A program made the translations under genes and the position numbers. Shown here piece by piece: positions 51,395-60,897 of a stretch of 64,000 bases of DNA (the stretch's first letter is position 1; every line of letters begins with the position of its first letter). The DNA is taken from the NCBI GenBank assembly GCA_048262655.1, contig JBLXEY010000006.1, forward strand, positions 186,001 to 250,000, written 5' to 3'. Source of the stretch: JABMNT01 sp048262655. Its GTDB lineage: Bacteria > Pseudomonadota > Alphaproteobacteria > Rhodospirillales > Casp-alpha2. The notes beneath the pieces are model-generated. The model saw only the letters and a list, made by a program, of their open reading frames with translations, searched no databases and was not told where the DNA came from.

Positions 51395-52900
51395 ATGAAA
51401 ATTACTTTTGCAAATCCCTCTGCTGTTTCTTCCGGCGTTGTCGTCGTTGGTGTTGGTGAAGGCCGAAAACTTTCTGAAAGTGCGGCAGCCATTGATAAGC
51501 TGTCTGGTGGTATATTGGGCCGCGCGATGCGCGCCAGTGCGTTTAAAGGAAAAGCAGGACAAAGTTTGACGGTAATGGCGCCCGGCGGCACGAAATTGGA
51601 CCGGGTTTTATTGATCGGCCTTGGTAAAGGCAAAGACTGGACGACAACTGCAGCCCTGAACGCCGGTGGCAAGGTTTATGCCGCTCTGTCCTCCGTATCT
51701 GCGGCGTCGATTACGGTGTGTATCGATAAAGTTGAAGGAAGCCCTGCCAGCGTTGTTGAAGCTGCTGCTGAATTCGCCTATGGGGCTAAACTGCGCTCTT
51801 ACCGCTTTGATAAATATCGCACGAAAGAAAAGGCTGACGATAAGCCCAGTCTCAAGTCTATCAAAGTGCAGTGCGCCGGTTCGGCCAAGGCAAGAGCCGC
51901 CTTCAGTCTCAAGGACCAGGTCGCAGCCGGTGTCTTTCTGACGCGCGATCTTGTTTCCGAGCCACCGAACATTTTGTATCCCGATAGTCTTGCGAAACGG
52001 ACCAAAGAACTCACGAAGTTGGGTATCAAGGTCGAGGTGTTGACTGAAACACAAATGAAGAAGCTGGGCATGGGCGCTTTGCTGGGTGTCGGTCAGGGAT
52101 CGATCCGGGAAAGCCGGATGGTCGTCATGCAGTGGAACGGCGCACCAAAAGGCAAAACTGCGAAAGCAGACGCGCCGATTGCTTTCGTTGGTAAAGGTGT
52201 CACCTTTGATACGGGCGGTATCTCCTTGAAGCCAGCGGCAGGCATGGAAGATATGAAGTGGGACATGGGCGGTTCTGCCGTCGTTATCGGTCTTATGAAA
52301 GCCCTTGCTGGACGAAAGGCCAAGGTAAACGCTGTGGGTGTCGTCGGTTTGGTTGAAAACATGCCGGGCGGCAATGCGCAGCGTCCAGGTGACATTGTAA
52401 CCGCAATGGATGGCCAAACCATCGAAGTGCTGAATACGGATGCGGAAGGACGCCTTGTTCTGGCCGATGCGCTTCATTATACGAACACGCGCTTTAAGCC
52501 AAAATTCATGGTCAATCTGGCGACACTTACGGGCGCGATTATCATCTCGTTGGGGAATGAACATGCCGGACTTTTCTCTAATAACGACCAGTTGTCCGAG
52601 CGTTTGACAGAAGCCGGTGTTTCCGTTGATGAAAAAGTCTGGCGGATGCCGCTGAATGACGCCTACGATAATATGATCAAGTCGGACGCGGCGGACATGA
52701 AAAATATCGGCGGTCGCGGTGCTGGCAGCATTACGGCGGCGCAGTTCCTGCAGCGCTTTGTTGGAAAAACGCCATGGGCCCATTTGGATATTGCAGGTGT
52801 CACCTGGTCGGCCAAGGATGCGCCAACCGTGCCAAAAGGTGGAACGGCATTTGGTGTGCGCTTGTTAAATCAACTGGTCGCAAACCATTACGAAAAATAG
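51395..52900 (+). CDS. pepA: Leucyl aminopeptidase
   Basis: Two-metal M17 cytosolic aminopeptidase, 501 aa from ATG at 51395 (an earlier in-frame ATG at 51374 is unlikely; CGGAGAC precedes the chosen start). N-terminal domain of about 160 residues, then the catalytic domain with VGKGVTFDTGGISLKP (metal Lys/Asp), GLVENMPGGNAQRPGD and the family signature NTDAEGRLVLADAL. In other alphaproteobacteria pepA is divergent from lptF; here the two are separated by about 15 kb. Confidence 0.96.
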   Translation: MKITFANPSAVSSGVVVVGVGEGRKLSESAAAIDKLSGGILGRAMRASAFKGKAGQSLTVMAPGGTKLDRVLLIGLGKGKDWTTTAALNAGGKVYAALSSVSAASITVCIDKVEGSPASVVEAAAEFAYGAKLRSYRFDKYRTKEKADDKPSLKSIKVQCAGSAKARAAFSLKDQVAAGVFLTRDLVSEPPNILYPDSLAKRTKELTKLGIKVEVLTETQMKKLGMGALLGVGQGSIRESRMVVMQWNGAPKGKTAKADAPIAFVGKGVTFDTGGISLKPAAGMEDMKWDMGGSAVVIGLMKALAGRKAKVNAVGVVGLVENMPGGNAQRPGDIVTAMDGQTIEVLNTDAEGRLVLADALHYTNTRFKPKFMVNLATLTGAIIISLGNEHAGLFSNNDQLSERLTEAGVSVDEKVWRMPLNDAYDNMIKSDAADMKNIGGRGAGSITAAQFLQRFVGKTPWAHLDIAGVTWSAKDAPTVPKGGTAFGVRLLNQLVANHYEK

Positions 52901-52957
52901 TACGAATGATGGCCCAGCCGATATCCCGGTTGGGCCATTCTTATCAGAAAGAAGTCG

Positions 52958-53407
52958 ATGACGGATATCGCTTTTTATCATCTCGAACGATCACCGCTTG
53001 AGACAGCGCTTCCAAAGTTACTTGAAAAAACAATTGATGCAGGCAAGAGGGCGCTTGTTCTGGCCGCGACGGAAGAGCGCGTCGAAGCCTTAACTGAAGT
53101 CCTTTGGTCCTATGATCCTGACGCATGGTTGCCACATGGCAACGCGAAAGACGGGTTTGCCAGTCAGCAACCGATCTGGCTTGCGACCGATGATGACAAT
53201 CAGAATGAGGCAACGTTTCTATTCTTGACGGATGGCGCTGAAACCATAACCGTTCCTGATTATGAACGTTGCTTTGTTTTATTTGATGGGAATGATGCCG
53301 TTTCGATAACCAAAGCGAGACAGCTTTGGAAATCTTATAAAGAAGAAGGGCATCAACTGGCGTACTGGCAGCAAACGCCGTCGGGCGGGTGGTCGAAGAA
53401 GGAATAG
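52958..53407 (+). CDS. holC: DNA polymerase III chi subunit
   Basis: Clamp-loader accessory protein that contacts SSB. 149 aa with the alphaproteobacterial HolC start MTDIAFYHLERSPLETALP and the segments LWSYDPDAWLPHGNAKDGFA and QPIWLATDDDN, with a basic Trp-rich end. It follows pepA by 57 bases, the usual pepA-holC pair. The end holds AAGGAAT, the ribosome site of the next gene. Confidence 0.93.
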   Translation: MTDIAFYHLERSPLETALPKLLEKTIDAGKRALVLAATEERVEALTEVLWSYDPDAWLPHGNAKDGFASQQPIWLATDDDNQNEATFLFLTDGAETITVPDYERCFVLFDGNDAVSITKARQLWKSYKEEGHQLAYWQQTPSGGWSKKE

Positions 53408-53410
53408 GGC

Positions 53411-54628
53411 GTGCAATCCAAGGACTTCAATGAAACGCAATGCGGCCCTCTCGACGGGGTTCGTGTTCTTGATCTGACGCGATTGGTTGCGGGTAATATG
53501 CTGACCCTGCAGCTTGCTGATTTTGGTGCTGAAGTTGTTAAAATTGAGCCGGTGGGGAAGGGAGACCCTCTGCGGGCGTGGACAGAAAACGGGGTCTCTG
53601 CTTTTTGGAAAGTCTATTGCCGCAACAAGAAAAGTGTTGCGCTTGATTTTAGAAGCCCCCGCGCGGCCGAGCTTATTTTGGCTTTGGTGGAACATGCGGA
53701 TGTCTTGGTTGAGAACTTTAGGCCGGGGCGCTTGGAACAAATGGGACTGGCGCCGGACCAGCTGCAGGCACGAAACCCAAAACTGATAATTGTGCGTGTA
53801 TCCGGCTTCGGCCAAACCGGGCCTTATGCGGAGCGTCCAGGTTTTGGTACTCTGGTTGAGGCAATGTCCGGTTTTGCATCACGAAACGGATTTCCAGACC
53901 GCCCGCCTTTGGTTCCACCGCTCGCCCTGGCCGACATGATCGCGGGGCTTCAAGGTGCTTATGCGACGATGGTTGCGCTCCGAGAAGTGGAACTGAAAGG
54001 AGGCAATGGACAGGTTGTCGACTTATCATTGCTGGAGCCCATTTTATCGACACTTGGTCCGGAAGCTCTGACCTATCAAGTAACAGGAAAAATTAAAGAA
54101 CGTGTCGGTAATCGATCAAATACGAGCGCGCCACGCGACGTCTATCTGGCTCGGGACGGGAAATATGTCGCCCTTTCAGCCTCCATTCAGGCGATGGCGG
54201 AACGGGTGTTTCAGACCATAGATCGTGAGGATATGATTGATGACCCCCGCTATAAAACCAACGCAGACCGCGTCGCCCGACGTGATGAAGTCAATGATAT
54301 TGTTGCGGCGTGGATCGCTGGCAGAGATCGCGACGAGGTGTTGAGAATCTTCGGTGCGGCTGGCATTACGGCTTCAGCGGTTTACGATATTGATGAGATT
54401 GTCGATGACCCCCATGTTGTTGAGCGCGGCGTGATCGTTAATCTACCAGATAAAGAGTTGGGTGAAGCGGCCCACCACAACGTGGTGCCACGACTCTCCG
54501 AAACACCGGGTGGCTTTCGATATGAAGCCCCTCTGCTTGGTGAACATACGGTCCATTATCTGTCTCAAGCGGGGTTTTCAGAACAGCAACTTGAAGCATT
54601 GCGGCAACAAAATTGTATTGAAGGGTAA
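53411..54628 (+). CDS. CaiB/BaiF family CoA-transferase
   Basis: Class III CoA-transferase, 405 aa, GTG start at 53411 with an AAGGAAT ribosome site inside the end of holC. Seen: GPLDGVRVLDLTRLVAG, the KIEPVGKGDPLR segment, ENFRPGRLEQMGL, VRVSGFGQTGPYAERPGFG, and the Asp (ALADMIAGLQGAY) that forms the acyl-enzyme in formyl-CoA transferase. It is paired four bases before a CitE-type lyase, which suggests CoA transfer to a dicarboxylic acid such as citramalate, malate or itaconate; substrate not provable here. Confidence 0.88.
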   Translation: MQSKDFNETQCGPLDGVRVLDLTRLVAGNMLTLQLADFGAEVVKIEPVGKGDPLRAWTENGVSAFWKVYCRNKKSVALDFRSPRAAELILALVEHADVLVENFRPGRLEQMGLAPDQLQARNPKLIIVRVSGFGQTGPYAERPGFGTLVEAMSGFASRNGFPDRPPLVPPLALADMIAGLQGAYATMVALREVELKGGNGQVVDLSLLEPILSTLGPEALTYQVTGKIKERVGNRSNTSAPRDVYLARDGKYVALSASIQAMAERVFQTIDREDMIDDPRYKTNADRVARRDEVNDIVAAWIAGRDRDEVLRIFGAAGITASAVYDIDEIVDDPHVVERGVIVNLPDKELGEAAHHNVVPRLSETPGGFRYEAPLLGEHTVHYLSQAGFSEQQLEALRQQNCIEG

Positions 54629-54632
54629 TCTT

Positions 54633-55517
54633 ATGAAGGATCAACTTGTCTGGCGTTCCATGCTCTATGTGCCATCCAACAAGCCCGTATTTGTTGAAAA
54701 GGCACATACGCGCAATGCCGATGCCCTTATTCTGGATCTTGAAGATAGCGTTCCGATCGCCGAGCGTCCCGCTGCGCGAAAGGAACTGCCCAAGTCTGTG
54801 TTGGCTGCCGGGCAATCAGGGGCAGATGTGTTGGTTCGGATAAACAGGCCGCTCGAAGAAGCGATACGCGATATCGAGGCTGCGGTCATGCCCCGGGTGA
54901 CGGGACTGTATCTTCCGAAAATAGAGTCTGCAGAACACTTGTGCCTGCTGGAGGAAGTTGTTTCAGCGCGCGAGATTGCAAATGGTATGGAACATGGTGC
55001 CACCTTACTTGTCCCAATGATTGAAACGGCAGGCGCATATTTCCGGATGGAGGAAATTGCCAAGGCGTCTCCAAGGAATGCCGGGATTACGCTGGGCGGA
55101 GAAGACTTTGCCCTTGATACAGGTATGGTGCCAAATGAGGATACGCTGCTCCTTGGCAGTCAAAAGCTTGTCTATGCTGCGCGCAGCGCCGGGATCATCC
55201 CGCTGGGTACGATCGGTACCGTAGCGGACTATCAAGACCTGGACGCCTACCGAGCCAGCGCCAAAAAATCCCAAATGTTCGGTTTTGAAGGATCTGCCTG
55301 CATTCACCCGAGTGTTGTGCCGGTCCTGAATGAAGAATTTGCCCCAAGTGACGATGCCGTCGCGAAAGCGGAACGCATCGTCGAAGCCTATCAGATGGCT
55401 CAGGAACAAGGCGTTGGCGCAATTGCTCTCGATGGTAAAATGGTCGATGTCCCCGTTGCGCTCCGTGCCGAAAACTTACTGGCACGTCATTCAAGAATTC
55501 AGAAAAAGAACCATTAA
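54633..55517 (+). CDS. HpcH/CitE-type acyl-CoA lyase
   Basis: 294 aa. ATG at 54633 (MKDQLVWRSMLYVPSNKP) with GAAGGG upstream; the longer open frame inside the previous gene is a shadow. Motifs: ILDLEDSVP (metal Glu/Asp), VLVRINRP, LYLPKIESAEH, IETAGAYFRMEEI and GGEDFALDTGM. The family cleaves citryl-, malyl-, citramalyl- or beta-methylmalyl-CoA. With the CaiB-type transferase it forms a transferase-lyase pair reminiscent of itaconate/citramalate degradation, but no hydratase gene is present. Confidence 0.86.
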   Translation: MKDQLVWRSMLYVPSNKPVFVEKAHTRNADALILDLEDSVPIAERPAARKELPKSVLAAGQSGADVLVRINRPLEEAIRDIEAAVMPRVTGLYLPKIESAEHLCLLEEVVSAREIANGMEHGATLLVPMIETAGAYFRMEEIAKASPRNAGITLGGEDFALDTGMVPNEDTLLLGSQKLVYAARSAGIIPLGTIGTVADYQDLDAYRASAKKSQMFGFEGSACIHPSVVPVLNEEFAPSDDAVAKAERIVEAYQMAQEQGVGAIALDGKMVDVPVALRAENLLARHSRIQKKNH

Positions 55518-55606
55518 CACTGCTGGATCTGTGTCACGGCGTCGAAGCACGAGGCAGCGATAACGCTCCCAAAATGAGGCTCGCAAGATCAATCGGAATA
55601 TTTTTA

Positions 55607-55641
55607 CACCCATAGAACCGGCGCTACCGGCTCTATGTGTG
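55607..55641. terminator. Imperfect hairpin between convergent genes
   Basis: ATAGA...CCGG at 55612-55621 pairs with CCGG...TCTAT at 55627-55636 around a 5-base loop with one mismatch, with weaker pairing outside. The site lies between convergent citE-type and MFS genes, but no T-run follows in either direction. Confidence 0.35.
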
Positions 55642-55676
55642 TTGGGTTTGTTGATGCCGGAAGGCAACCCGTTTTT

Positions 55677-56801
55677 CTATTTTTGGCGAAGAATAAAAAC
55701 AATCAATCCGCCAGCGGCGGCCATAGCGCCCATTGCATGATAGGCTCCTCCAGCATGGGCGTCGTATAAAAATCCGCTGGCATAAGCTGCGAGGCTCATC
55801 GCACCGCCCATAACAACACCGGAATAGAGGCTTTGCGCTGTTGCCGATAAAGAGGGATCAATCCGTCTTTGTATGTAGTGCATCGCACCAATATGGGTAG
55901 CGCCGAAGGTCATGGCGTGCAGCAGTTGAAGGCCCAACAGGGGGATTGTCTCAAGGGTCATCGCCATGAGCGGCCATCGGACCAAACCCGCCAACCCGGC
56001 CAGAGCAATCAGACGCGCCGGTCCGATGAACGTTAAGATGCGCCCGGCATAGGAAAATAAAACGATTTCCCCGAGTACACCCATGGCCCAAAGAATTCCG
56101 ATCCAGTCTTCCGATATCTGATTGGTTTTCCAGTGTATCGAGCCAAACCCGTAATATACGGCGTGACTGCTCTGAATCAGAGCAGTGCCGATTAGAAAAA
56201 GGACAAACTTTTTATCCTGGATCACGACTAGCAGTGCGAGCTGTTTGTTTGCAGATTTTGGCGGCCGCAGGTCTGGAAGAGCAATAGCCGATATGACGGT
56301 AAGCCCAAGGGTGATCGAAATTGCGACAAAAATCAGATCGGTCGGACGTTCTTTGAGCAGGTAACCAATGCCGACGGCAGCTAACATAAAGGTAACGGAA
56401 CCCCAAAGCCGGATGCGCCCGTAGTCATAGCCATGATTGGCAACGCCGTGCATAACCATACTTTCCATGAGCGGCATTGTTGGCGACCACAGGGCCAAAA
56501 AAACCAGATGAAGGGCAAGGATCGACGCAAAAGTATGAGTGATCGAGAAAAGAAGAAAAGCGAGAAAAGACAAGAGGCTTAATACAAGGATAATCAGTTT
56601 TCGTTGGCCAAACTGGTCAGCGAAATGTGCGACAAACGGGGTTGCGATGAGTTTCGACGCAATACCAAGAGCTAACAGCAATCCAATGTCCGTCGGCGTT
56701 AAGCCGCGGTCGGTTAGCCAGATCGGCCAAAAAATCAAATGAACGGAAAGCATCATGAACGATGCGGCATAATAGAAAGAAAGGCGCTGTGATATCATCA
56801 A
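55677..56801 (-). CDS. MFS transporter, HcaT-like
   Basis: 374-aa major facilitator with about 12 helices, resembling the phenylpropionate permease (HcaT/PPP) subgroup: short loops, SFYYAASFMMLSVHLIFWPIWL start, GLTPTDIGLLLALGIASKLIATPFVAHFADQFG after helix 2, and WKTNQISEDWIGILWAMGVLGEI in the middle. Substrate unknown. Convergent with the CitE-type gene and divergent from the GGDEF-EAL gene, so it is a separate transcription unit. Confidence 0.78.
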   Translation of the reverse strand: MMISQRLSFYYAASFMMLSVHLIFWPIWLTDRGLTPTDIGLLLALGIASKLIATPFVAHFADQFGQRKLIILVLSLLSFLAFLLFSITHTFASILALHLVFLALWSPTMPLMESMVMHGVANHGYDYGRIRLWGSVTFMLAAVGIGYLLKERPTDLIFVAISITLGLTVISAIALPDLRPPKSANKQLALLVVIQDKKFVLFLIGTALIQSSHAVYYGFGSIHWKTNQISEDWIGILWAMGVLGEIVLFSYAGRILTFIGPARLIALAGLAGLVRWPLMAMTLETIPLLGLQLLHAMTFGATHIGAMHYIQRRIDPSLSATAQSLYSGVVMGGAMSLAAYASGFLYDAHAGGAYHAMGAMAAAGGLIVFILRQK

Positions 56802-57006
56802 ACGACCTTTCGATCGAACTTATTCCCTGTAGGGGAGGCACTATTGTTTCTGTTTTTAAGCTTCGCCATTATAGGTCCCATCTCTGCGCGCGCTGACCTT
56901 TTGAGAAAGTGTGATGGCGGTCACGTCGTATCGTCTATCGCTATGTTTAACTGGGACCATAACAAAAAGATCAACTTATGAAACAAAAAGACGGGGCCTA
57001 TTTTAG

Positions 57007-58788
57007 ATGATTGAAGTGAGATCAGGGTTGGAATCTGACGCGGTCTTGATGGCCGAAATCCATGCGGCGAGTGGAAAAGACGCGTTATCGCGCGTTGCGA
57101 CCGAGTTTCCGTTCCCCTTATTGCGCATCTCGCGGGAGGGACATGTCCTCTATGCGAACGCATTGGGCGCAGATTTGGCACGCCGCGCGAAGATTAAGTT
57201 AGGGGACTTAATGCCAAAGAATTGGCGTCCTTTGTTGACGCGTGCGGTTACTGAAAAAAATCCAGTGCAGGCCGATTGGTCCTTTGATGATAAACAATAC
57301 GCACTGCAATTTGTGAATGTCCCCGATTCATTTTACGTAACGGTGTTTGTGAACGAAGTCCCCTATGATCAGGCGCAAACGACAAGAGACCCGCTTACAG
57401 GTCTGGCAAACAAGAATTTATTCTTGGACCGTTTGGGAAAAGCCGTTTCATTGTCCCGCAGAAATGAGCGGATGGTTGCCGTTCATGTCATAAAACTACA
57501 GCACTTTAAGGAGTTCTCTCAGACGTTGGGAGACGGAACTCGGGATATCTACCTTTGCAAACTTGCAGAGCGATTGCGAAGTATTGTCCGTATGTCTGAT
57601 ACCGTCGCCCGTATCGGTCATGATGAATTTGCGCTTCTTCAGATGGAACCCCAAAACCTGGACGGGGTAGAAACAACGACGGTAAAAATGAAGGCGGCTT
57701 TGGATATGCCTATTGTGATCGCTGGCGAAAGTTTGCAGTGTCGATCGCACATCGGAATTTCCACCTTTCCAAGTGATGGAGAAACGGCGGAAGAAATTAT
57801 ACGAAACGCCTTTTTGGCACTGGATGCCGACGTCCCTGTCAATGATCCGGGTTATCGTTTTTTTGTGGCGCCAATGCGTGAAACAGTGGATCGCTTCGAT
57901 GTGGTTGAAGATGATCTTGAACGGGCTGTGGCCGAAAAAGAATTTGTATTATATTTTCAGCCGAAACAAGAACTCGAAACCGGGCGTTTGTCAGGTATGG
58001 AAGCGTTGGTTCGCTGGAACCATCCCAAATACGGGGAAATAATGCCGGATGAATTTATACCCGCTGCAGAGAGTTCCCGGCTTATTTTGCCGCTTGGTGA
58101 ATGGGTATTGCGCAATGCATGTCTAAAAACCAAAGACCTGCTCGACAAGGGAATAGGGCCGCTTAAAGTGGCGGTTAATCTATCGGCACTGCAGTTCGCC
58201 GACTCGGAAATCGTTGAAGTGATCTCAGACATTTTGTCAGAAACTGGGTTGCCTGCGGACTCGCTTGAGTTGGAAATCACCGAAAGCGTGGCCATGAGTG
58301 ATGCTGTAGCCGCAAGCCGGACCTTTAAGCGACTAGCGGATTTAGGTGTGTATACATCGATAGATGACTTCGGTACGGGGTATTCCAGTCTGGCCTACCT
58401 GAAAAATTTTGACGTTCAGCGGATCAAAATCGATAAGTTATTCGTCGACGACATCGGCTCGGATTCAGGCGCTGGATCTATTGCGCGTGCGATTACAACC
58501 ATGGGCCACAGCCTGGATCTGGATGTGACCGCAGAAGGGGTTACTACAGAACAGCAGATGGCATTTCTCAGGCGTCTCGAATGTGACGAAATACAGGGAA
58601 GTTTCTTTTCTGAACCCTTGGGAATGGAGGCCTTTGAGGCATTTGCAATGGCGTATAGGCCCCCGCAACGGTACCAGCAAGGTGTCCTCAATTGGTCGGA
58701 CTTTAGAGACTTGGGCAATTCCTTGCAGGGAACATCCTCTTATACACGACGCCGCAGAATGAAAGACGAACGCAAAAACCAACTGTAA
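57007..58788 (+). CDS. PAS-GGDEF-EAL protein with degenerate GGDEF motif
   Basis: 593 aa, soluble. Residues about 30-115 look like a PAS domain (FPLLRISREGHVLYANALG). The GGDEF-like domain (127-300, beginning TRDPLTGLANKNLFLDRL) has IGHDEF at 203-208 in place of GGDEF, so the second Gly is His and cyclase activity is doubtful. The EAL domain (310-560) is complete: EALVRW with Glu332, a NLSALQF segment, ELEITES, DDFGTGYSSLAYLK and AEGV. It most likely hydrolyses cyclic di-GMP, with the GGDEF unit as a regulator. Ends 8 bases before the convergent ABC-F gene. Confidence 0.88.
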   Translation: MIEVRSGLESDAVLMAEIHAASGKDALSRVATEFPFPLLRISREGHVLYANALGADLARRAKIKLGDLMPKNWRPLLTRAVTEKNPVQADWSFDDKQYALQFVNVPDSFYVTVFVNEVPYDQAQTTRDPLTGLANKNLFLDRLGKAVSLSRRNERMVAVHVIKLQHFKEFSQTLGDGTRDIYLCKLAERLRSIVRMSDTVARIGHDEFALLQMEPQNLDGVETTTVKMKAALDMPIVIAGESLQCRSHIGISTFPSDGETAEEIIRNAFLALDADVPVNDPGYRFFVAPMRETVDRFDVVEDDLERAVAEKEFVLYFQPKQELETGRLSGMEALVRWNHPKYGEIMPDEFIPAAESSRLILPLGEWVLRNACLKTKDLLDKGIGPLKVAVNLSALQFADSEIVEVISDILSETGLPADSLELEITESVAMSDAVAASRTFKRLADLGVYTSIDDFGTGYSSLAYLKNFDVQRIKIDKLFVDDIGSDSGAGSIARAITTMGHSLDLDVTAEGVTTEQQMAFLRRLECDEIQGSFFSEPLGMEAFEAFAMAYRPPQRYQQGVLNWSDFRDLGNSLQGTSSYTRRRRMKDERKNQL

Positions 58789-58796
58789 TAGGCTGG

Positions 58797-60683
58797 TTAG
58801 CTGGCTCTCTCGAGAGCGTCGCTCATTTCCAGCCAGCGTTCTTCGGTCGTTGCCATTTCATTTTTGATGTCACCAAGCTTGATTTGCAGCGCCATAAGGT
58901 CTGCTGTTGAACCATTATAAACTTCAGGATCGGCCAGCTTTTTCTCCAGCATGTCGCGTTTTGCCGTCAGCTTTTCGAGTTCTTTCTCCGCAACTTTTAC
59001 AGATTTCCGAAGTTCAGCCGTTTCTGCACGTTGGGCGGCGCGTTCCTGACGCTGTTGCTTGCGGTTTGTTTTTGGTTCGTCTGTCGCTGCACTTCCCTTC
59101 TGGGCCCGTCTTTCATCCCGCCGTTGTTCTATGAGCATTTTTTTATAATCGCCAAGATCACCGTCGAAGGTCGTCACCTTACCACCTCCAACTTGCCACA
59201 AGCGGTCACAGGAGAGCTCCAGCAGATGCGCATCGTGACTGACAAGGATAACTGCCCCGTCATAGGCATTAAGCGCCTGGACGAGCGCTTCGCGGGCATC
59301 CACGTCGAGATGGTTCGTTGGCTCATCCAGGAGCAATACATGAGGCGCTTCAAGGCTCATAAGCGCGAACAACAGGCGCGCCTTCTCCCCACCAGACAGA
59401 TTGGCACAGATCGTGTTTGCTTTGTCGCCGGAAAATCCAAATTGCCCTAAATGGGCACGGACTTTTGCCATAGGTGCCAAGGGCATGGCACGTGCCGCAT
59501 GATCATAGGGTGTTTGCTCCATAACCAATTCGTCTGTCTGATGCTGGGCAAAGTAACCGACGCGGAGTTTTGACGACTTTCTCAGTATGCCGTCCATCGG
59601 TTTAAGTCGTTCCGCAAGGAGTTTAACCAGCGTCGACTTGCCGTTTCCATTTGCCCCCAGCAAGCCAATGCGATCGTCCATATCGATCCGCAAGTCCAGC
59701 TTTTCAAGAATGGGGTTGCCTTCTTCATAGCCAACATCAAGCTGGTCAAGGGTAATAATCGGCGGCGGGAGCGGGCTGGGATTCGGAAATTTAAAGGTTA
59801 CCGTCTGCTCGGTAGCGGCGGAAGCGATTGGTTCCATCCGTTCAAGCATCTTCACTCGGCTCTGTGCCTGTCGAGCTTTAGAGGCTTTGTATCGAAAACG
59901 ATCAACAAAGGCCTCAATTTTTTGGCGTTCCGCGATTTGTTTGGTGCGAAGTTTGGCGTCTAGGTTTTGTTTCTCGCGACGTGCATTTTCAAACTGGTCA
60001 TATCCGCCTGTGTACTTGTTGAGCTTGCACTCCTCCAGGTGAATGATTTCATCGACGACTTTATTCAGCAGTGTCCGGTCATGGGATATGATAATAATTG
60101 TGCCCTGCCAGGAGGCTAAATATCCCTCAAGCCAAAGTGCTGCTTCCAGATCCAGGTGGTTGGTGGGCTCATCCAGCAATAACAGATCGGGACGCGCAAA
60201 AAGCGTTGAAGCCAGAGCGACACGCATCCGCCAGCCACCAGAAAATTCCGTGCAACCCCGGTTCTGAGCTTCTTCATCAAAGCCCAAACCGGCCAATATA
60301 CGTGCCGCACGCGCGGGCGCCGTTTGCGCATCAATATCGGCCAGTCGGGTATGGATTTCTGCGATTTCTTGAGGGTCCGTTGCTGTTTCGGCACGGGCAT
60401 TAAGGTCGGAGAGCTCCTGATCTGCCGCAAGTACGGTGGATATGAGGGTTTCCGGGCCAGCCGGGGCTTCTTGCGCGACAGTACCTACACTCATTGATTT
60501 GCGGATTTGTACCGCACCGTCGTCACCACTGATTTCACCCAAAATAAGCTTGAAAAGCGTTGTTTTTCCAGACCCATTGCGCCCAACAAGCCCAACGCGG
60601 TGGCCATCGGCTACGGTTACTGACGCGCTATCAAACAGGACGCGGGAACCAACTCTATAGGTGAGATCATTTATGTGTAACAT
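58797..60683 (-). CDS. ABC-F ATPase (Uup/YheS-like)
   Basis: 628 aa from ATG at 60683 (MLHINDLTYRVGSRVLF); an upstream frame extension lacks similarity. Two ABC domains without membrane helices: Walker A GRNGSGKTT with signature FSGGWRMR, and Walker A GANGNGKST with signature LSGGEKAR; the linker (about 240-310) is Lys/Arg-rich and the C-terminal coiled coil begins near 530 (RRDERRAQKGS onward). ABC-F proteins act on ribosomes, either in translation or in antibiotic resistance; the C-terminal coil and context near ndk suggest a housekeeping type. Confidence 0.9.
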   Translation of the reverse strand: MLHINDLTYRVGSRVLFDSASVTVADGHRVGLVGRNGSGKTTLFKLILGEISGDDGAVQIRKSMSVGTVAQEAPAGPETLISTVLAADQELSDLNARAETATDPQEIAEIHTRLADIDAQTAPARAARILAGLGFDEEAQNRGCTEFSGGWRMRVALASTLFARPDLLLLDEPTNHLDLEAALWLEGYLASWQGTIIIISHDRTLLNKVVDEIIHLEECKLNKYTGGYDQFENARREKQNLDAKLRTKQIAERQKIEAFVDRFRYKASKARQAQSRVKMLERMEPIASAATEQTVTFKFPNPSPLPPPIITLDQLDVGYEEGNPILEKLDLRIDMDDRIGLLGANGNGKSTLVKLLAERLKPMDGILRKSSKLRVGYFAQHQTDELVMEQTPYDHAARAMPLAPMAKVRAHLGQFGFSGDKANTICANLSGGEKARLLFALMSLEAPHVLLLDEPTNHLDVDAREALVQALNAYDGAVILVSHDAHLLELSCDRLWQVGGGKVTTFDGDLGDYKKMLIEQRRDERRAQKGSAATDEPKTNRKQQRQERAAQRAETAELRKSVKVAEKELEKLTAKRDMLEKKLADPEVYNGSTADLMALQIKLGDIKNEMATTEERWLEMSDALERAS

Positions 60684-60897
60684 GGACCGGGTGATAACAT
60701 GATGAGGCACGATTGAAAATGCACCATCTTGATCTTTAATCCGGCGGGTAAAATTTTGCATCGTCAATCGCTTGCCACGATGGCTATGGAACGCTATAAA
60801 CCGGCCCGCGCCCGTTAAAACGTCATTTTTGGCGTCTCGGACGGCATTAGGAATAAAACTAACATACGCTCTTACTCAACATTCAAGGGGATATCAG

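Noticed and set aside
51608..52783. 391-codon minus-strand open frame inside pepA
   Set aside because: It is fully antisense to a well-conserved pepA, has no ribosome site and no protein-like motif; the length reflects codon bias of pepA.
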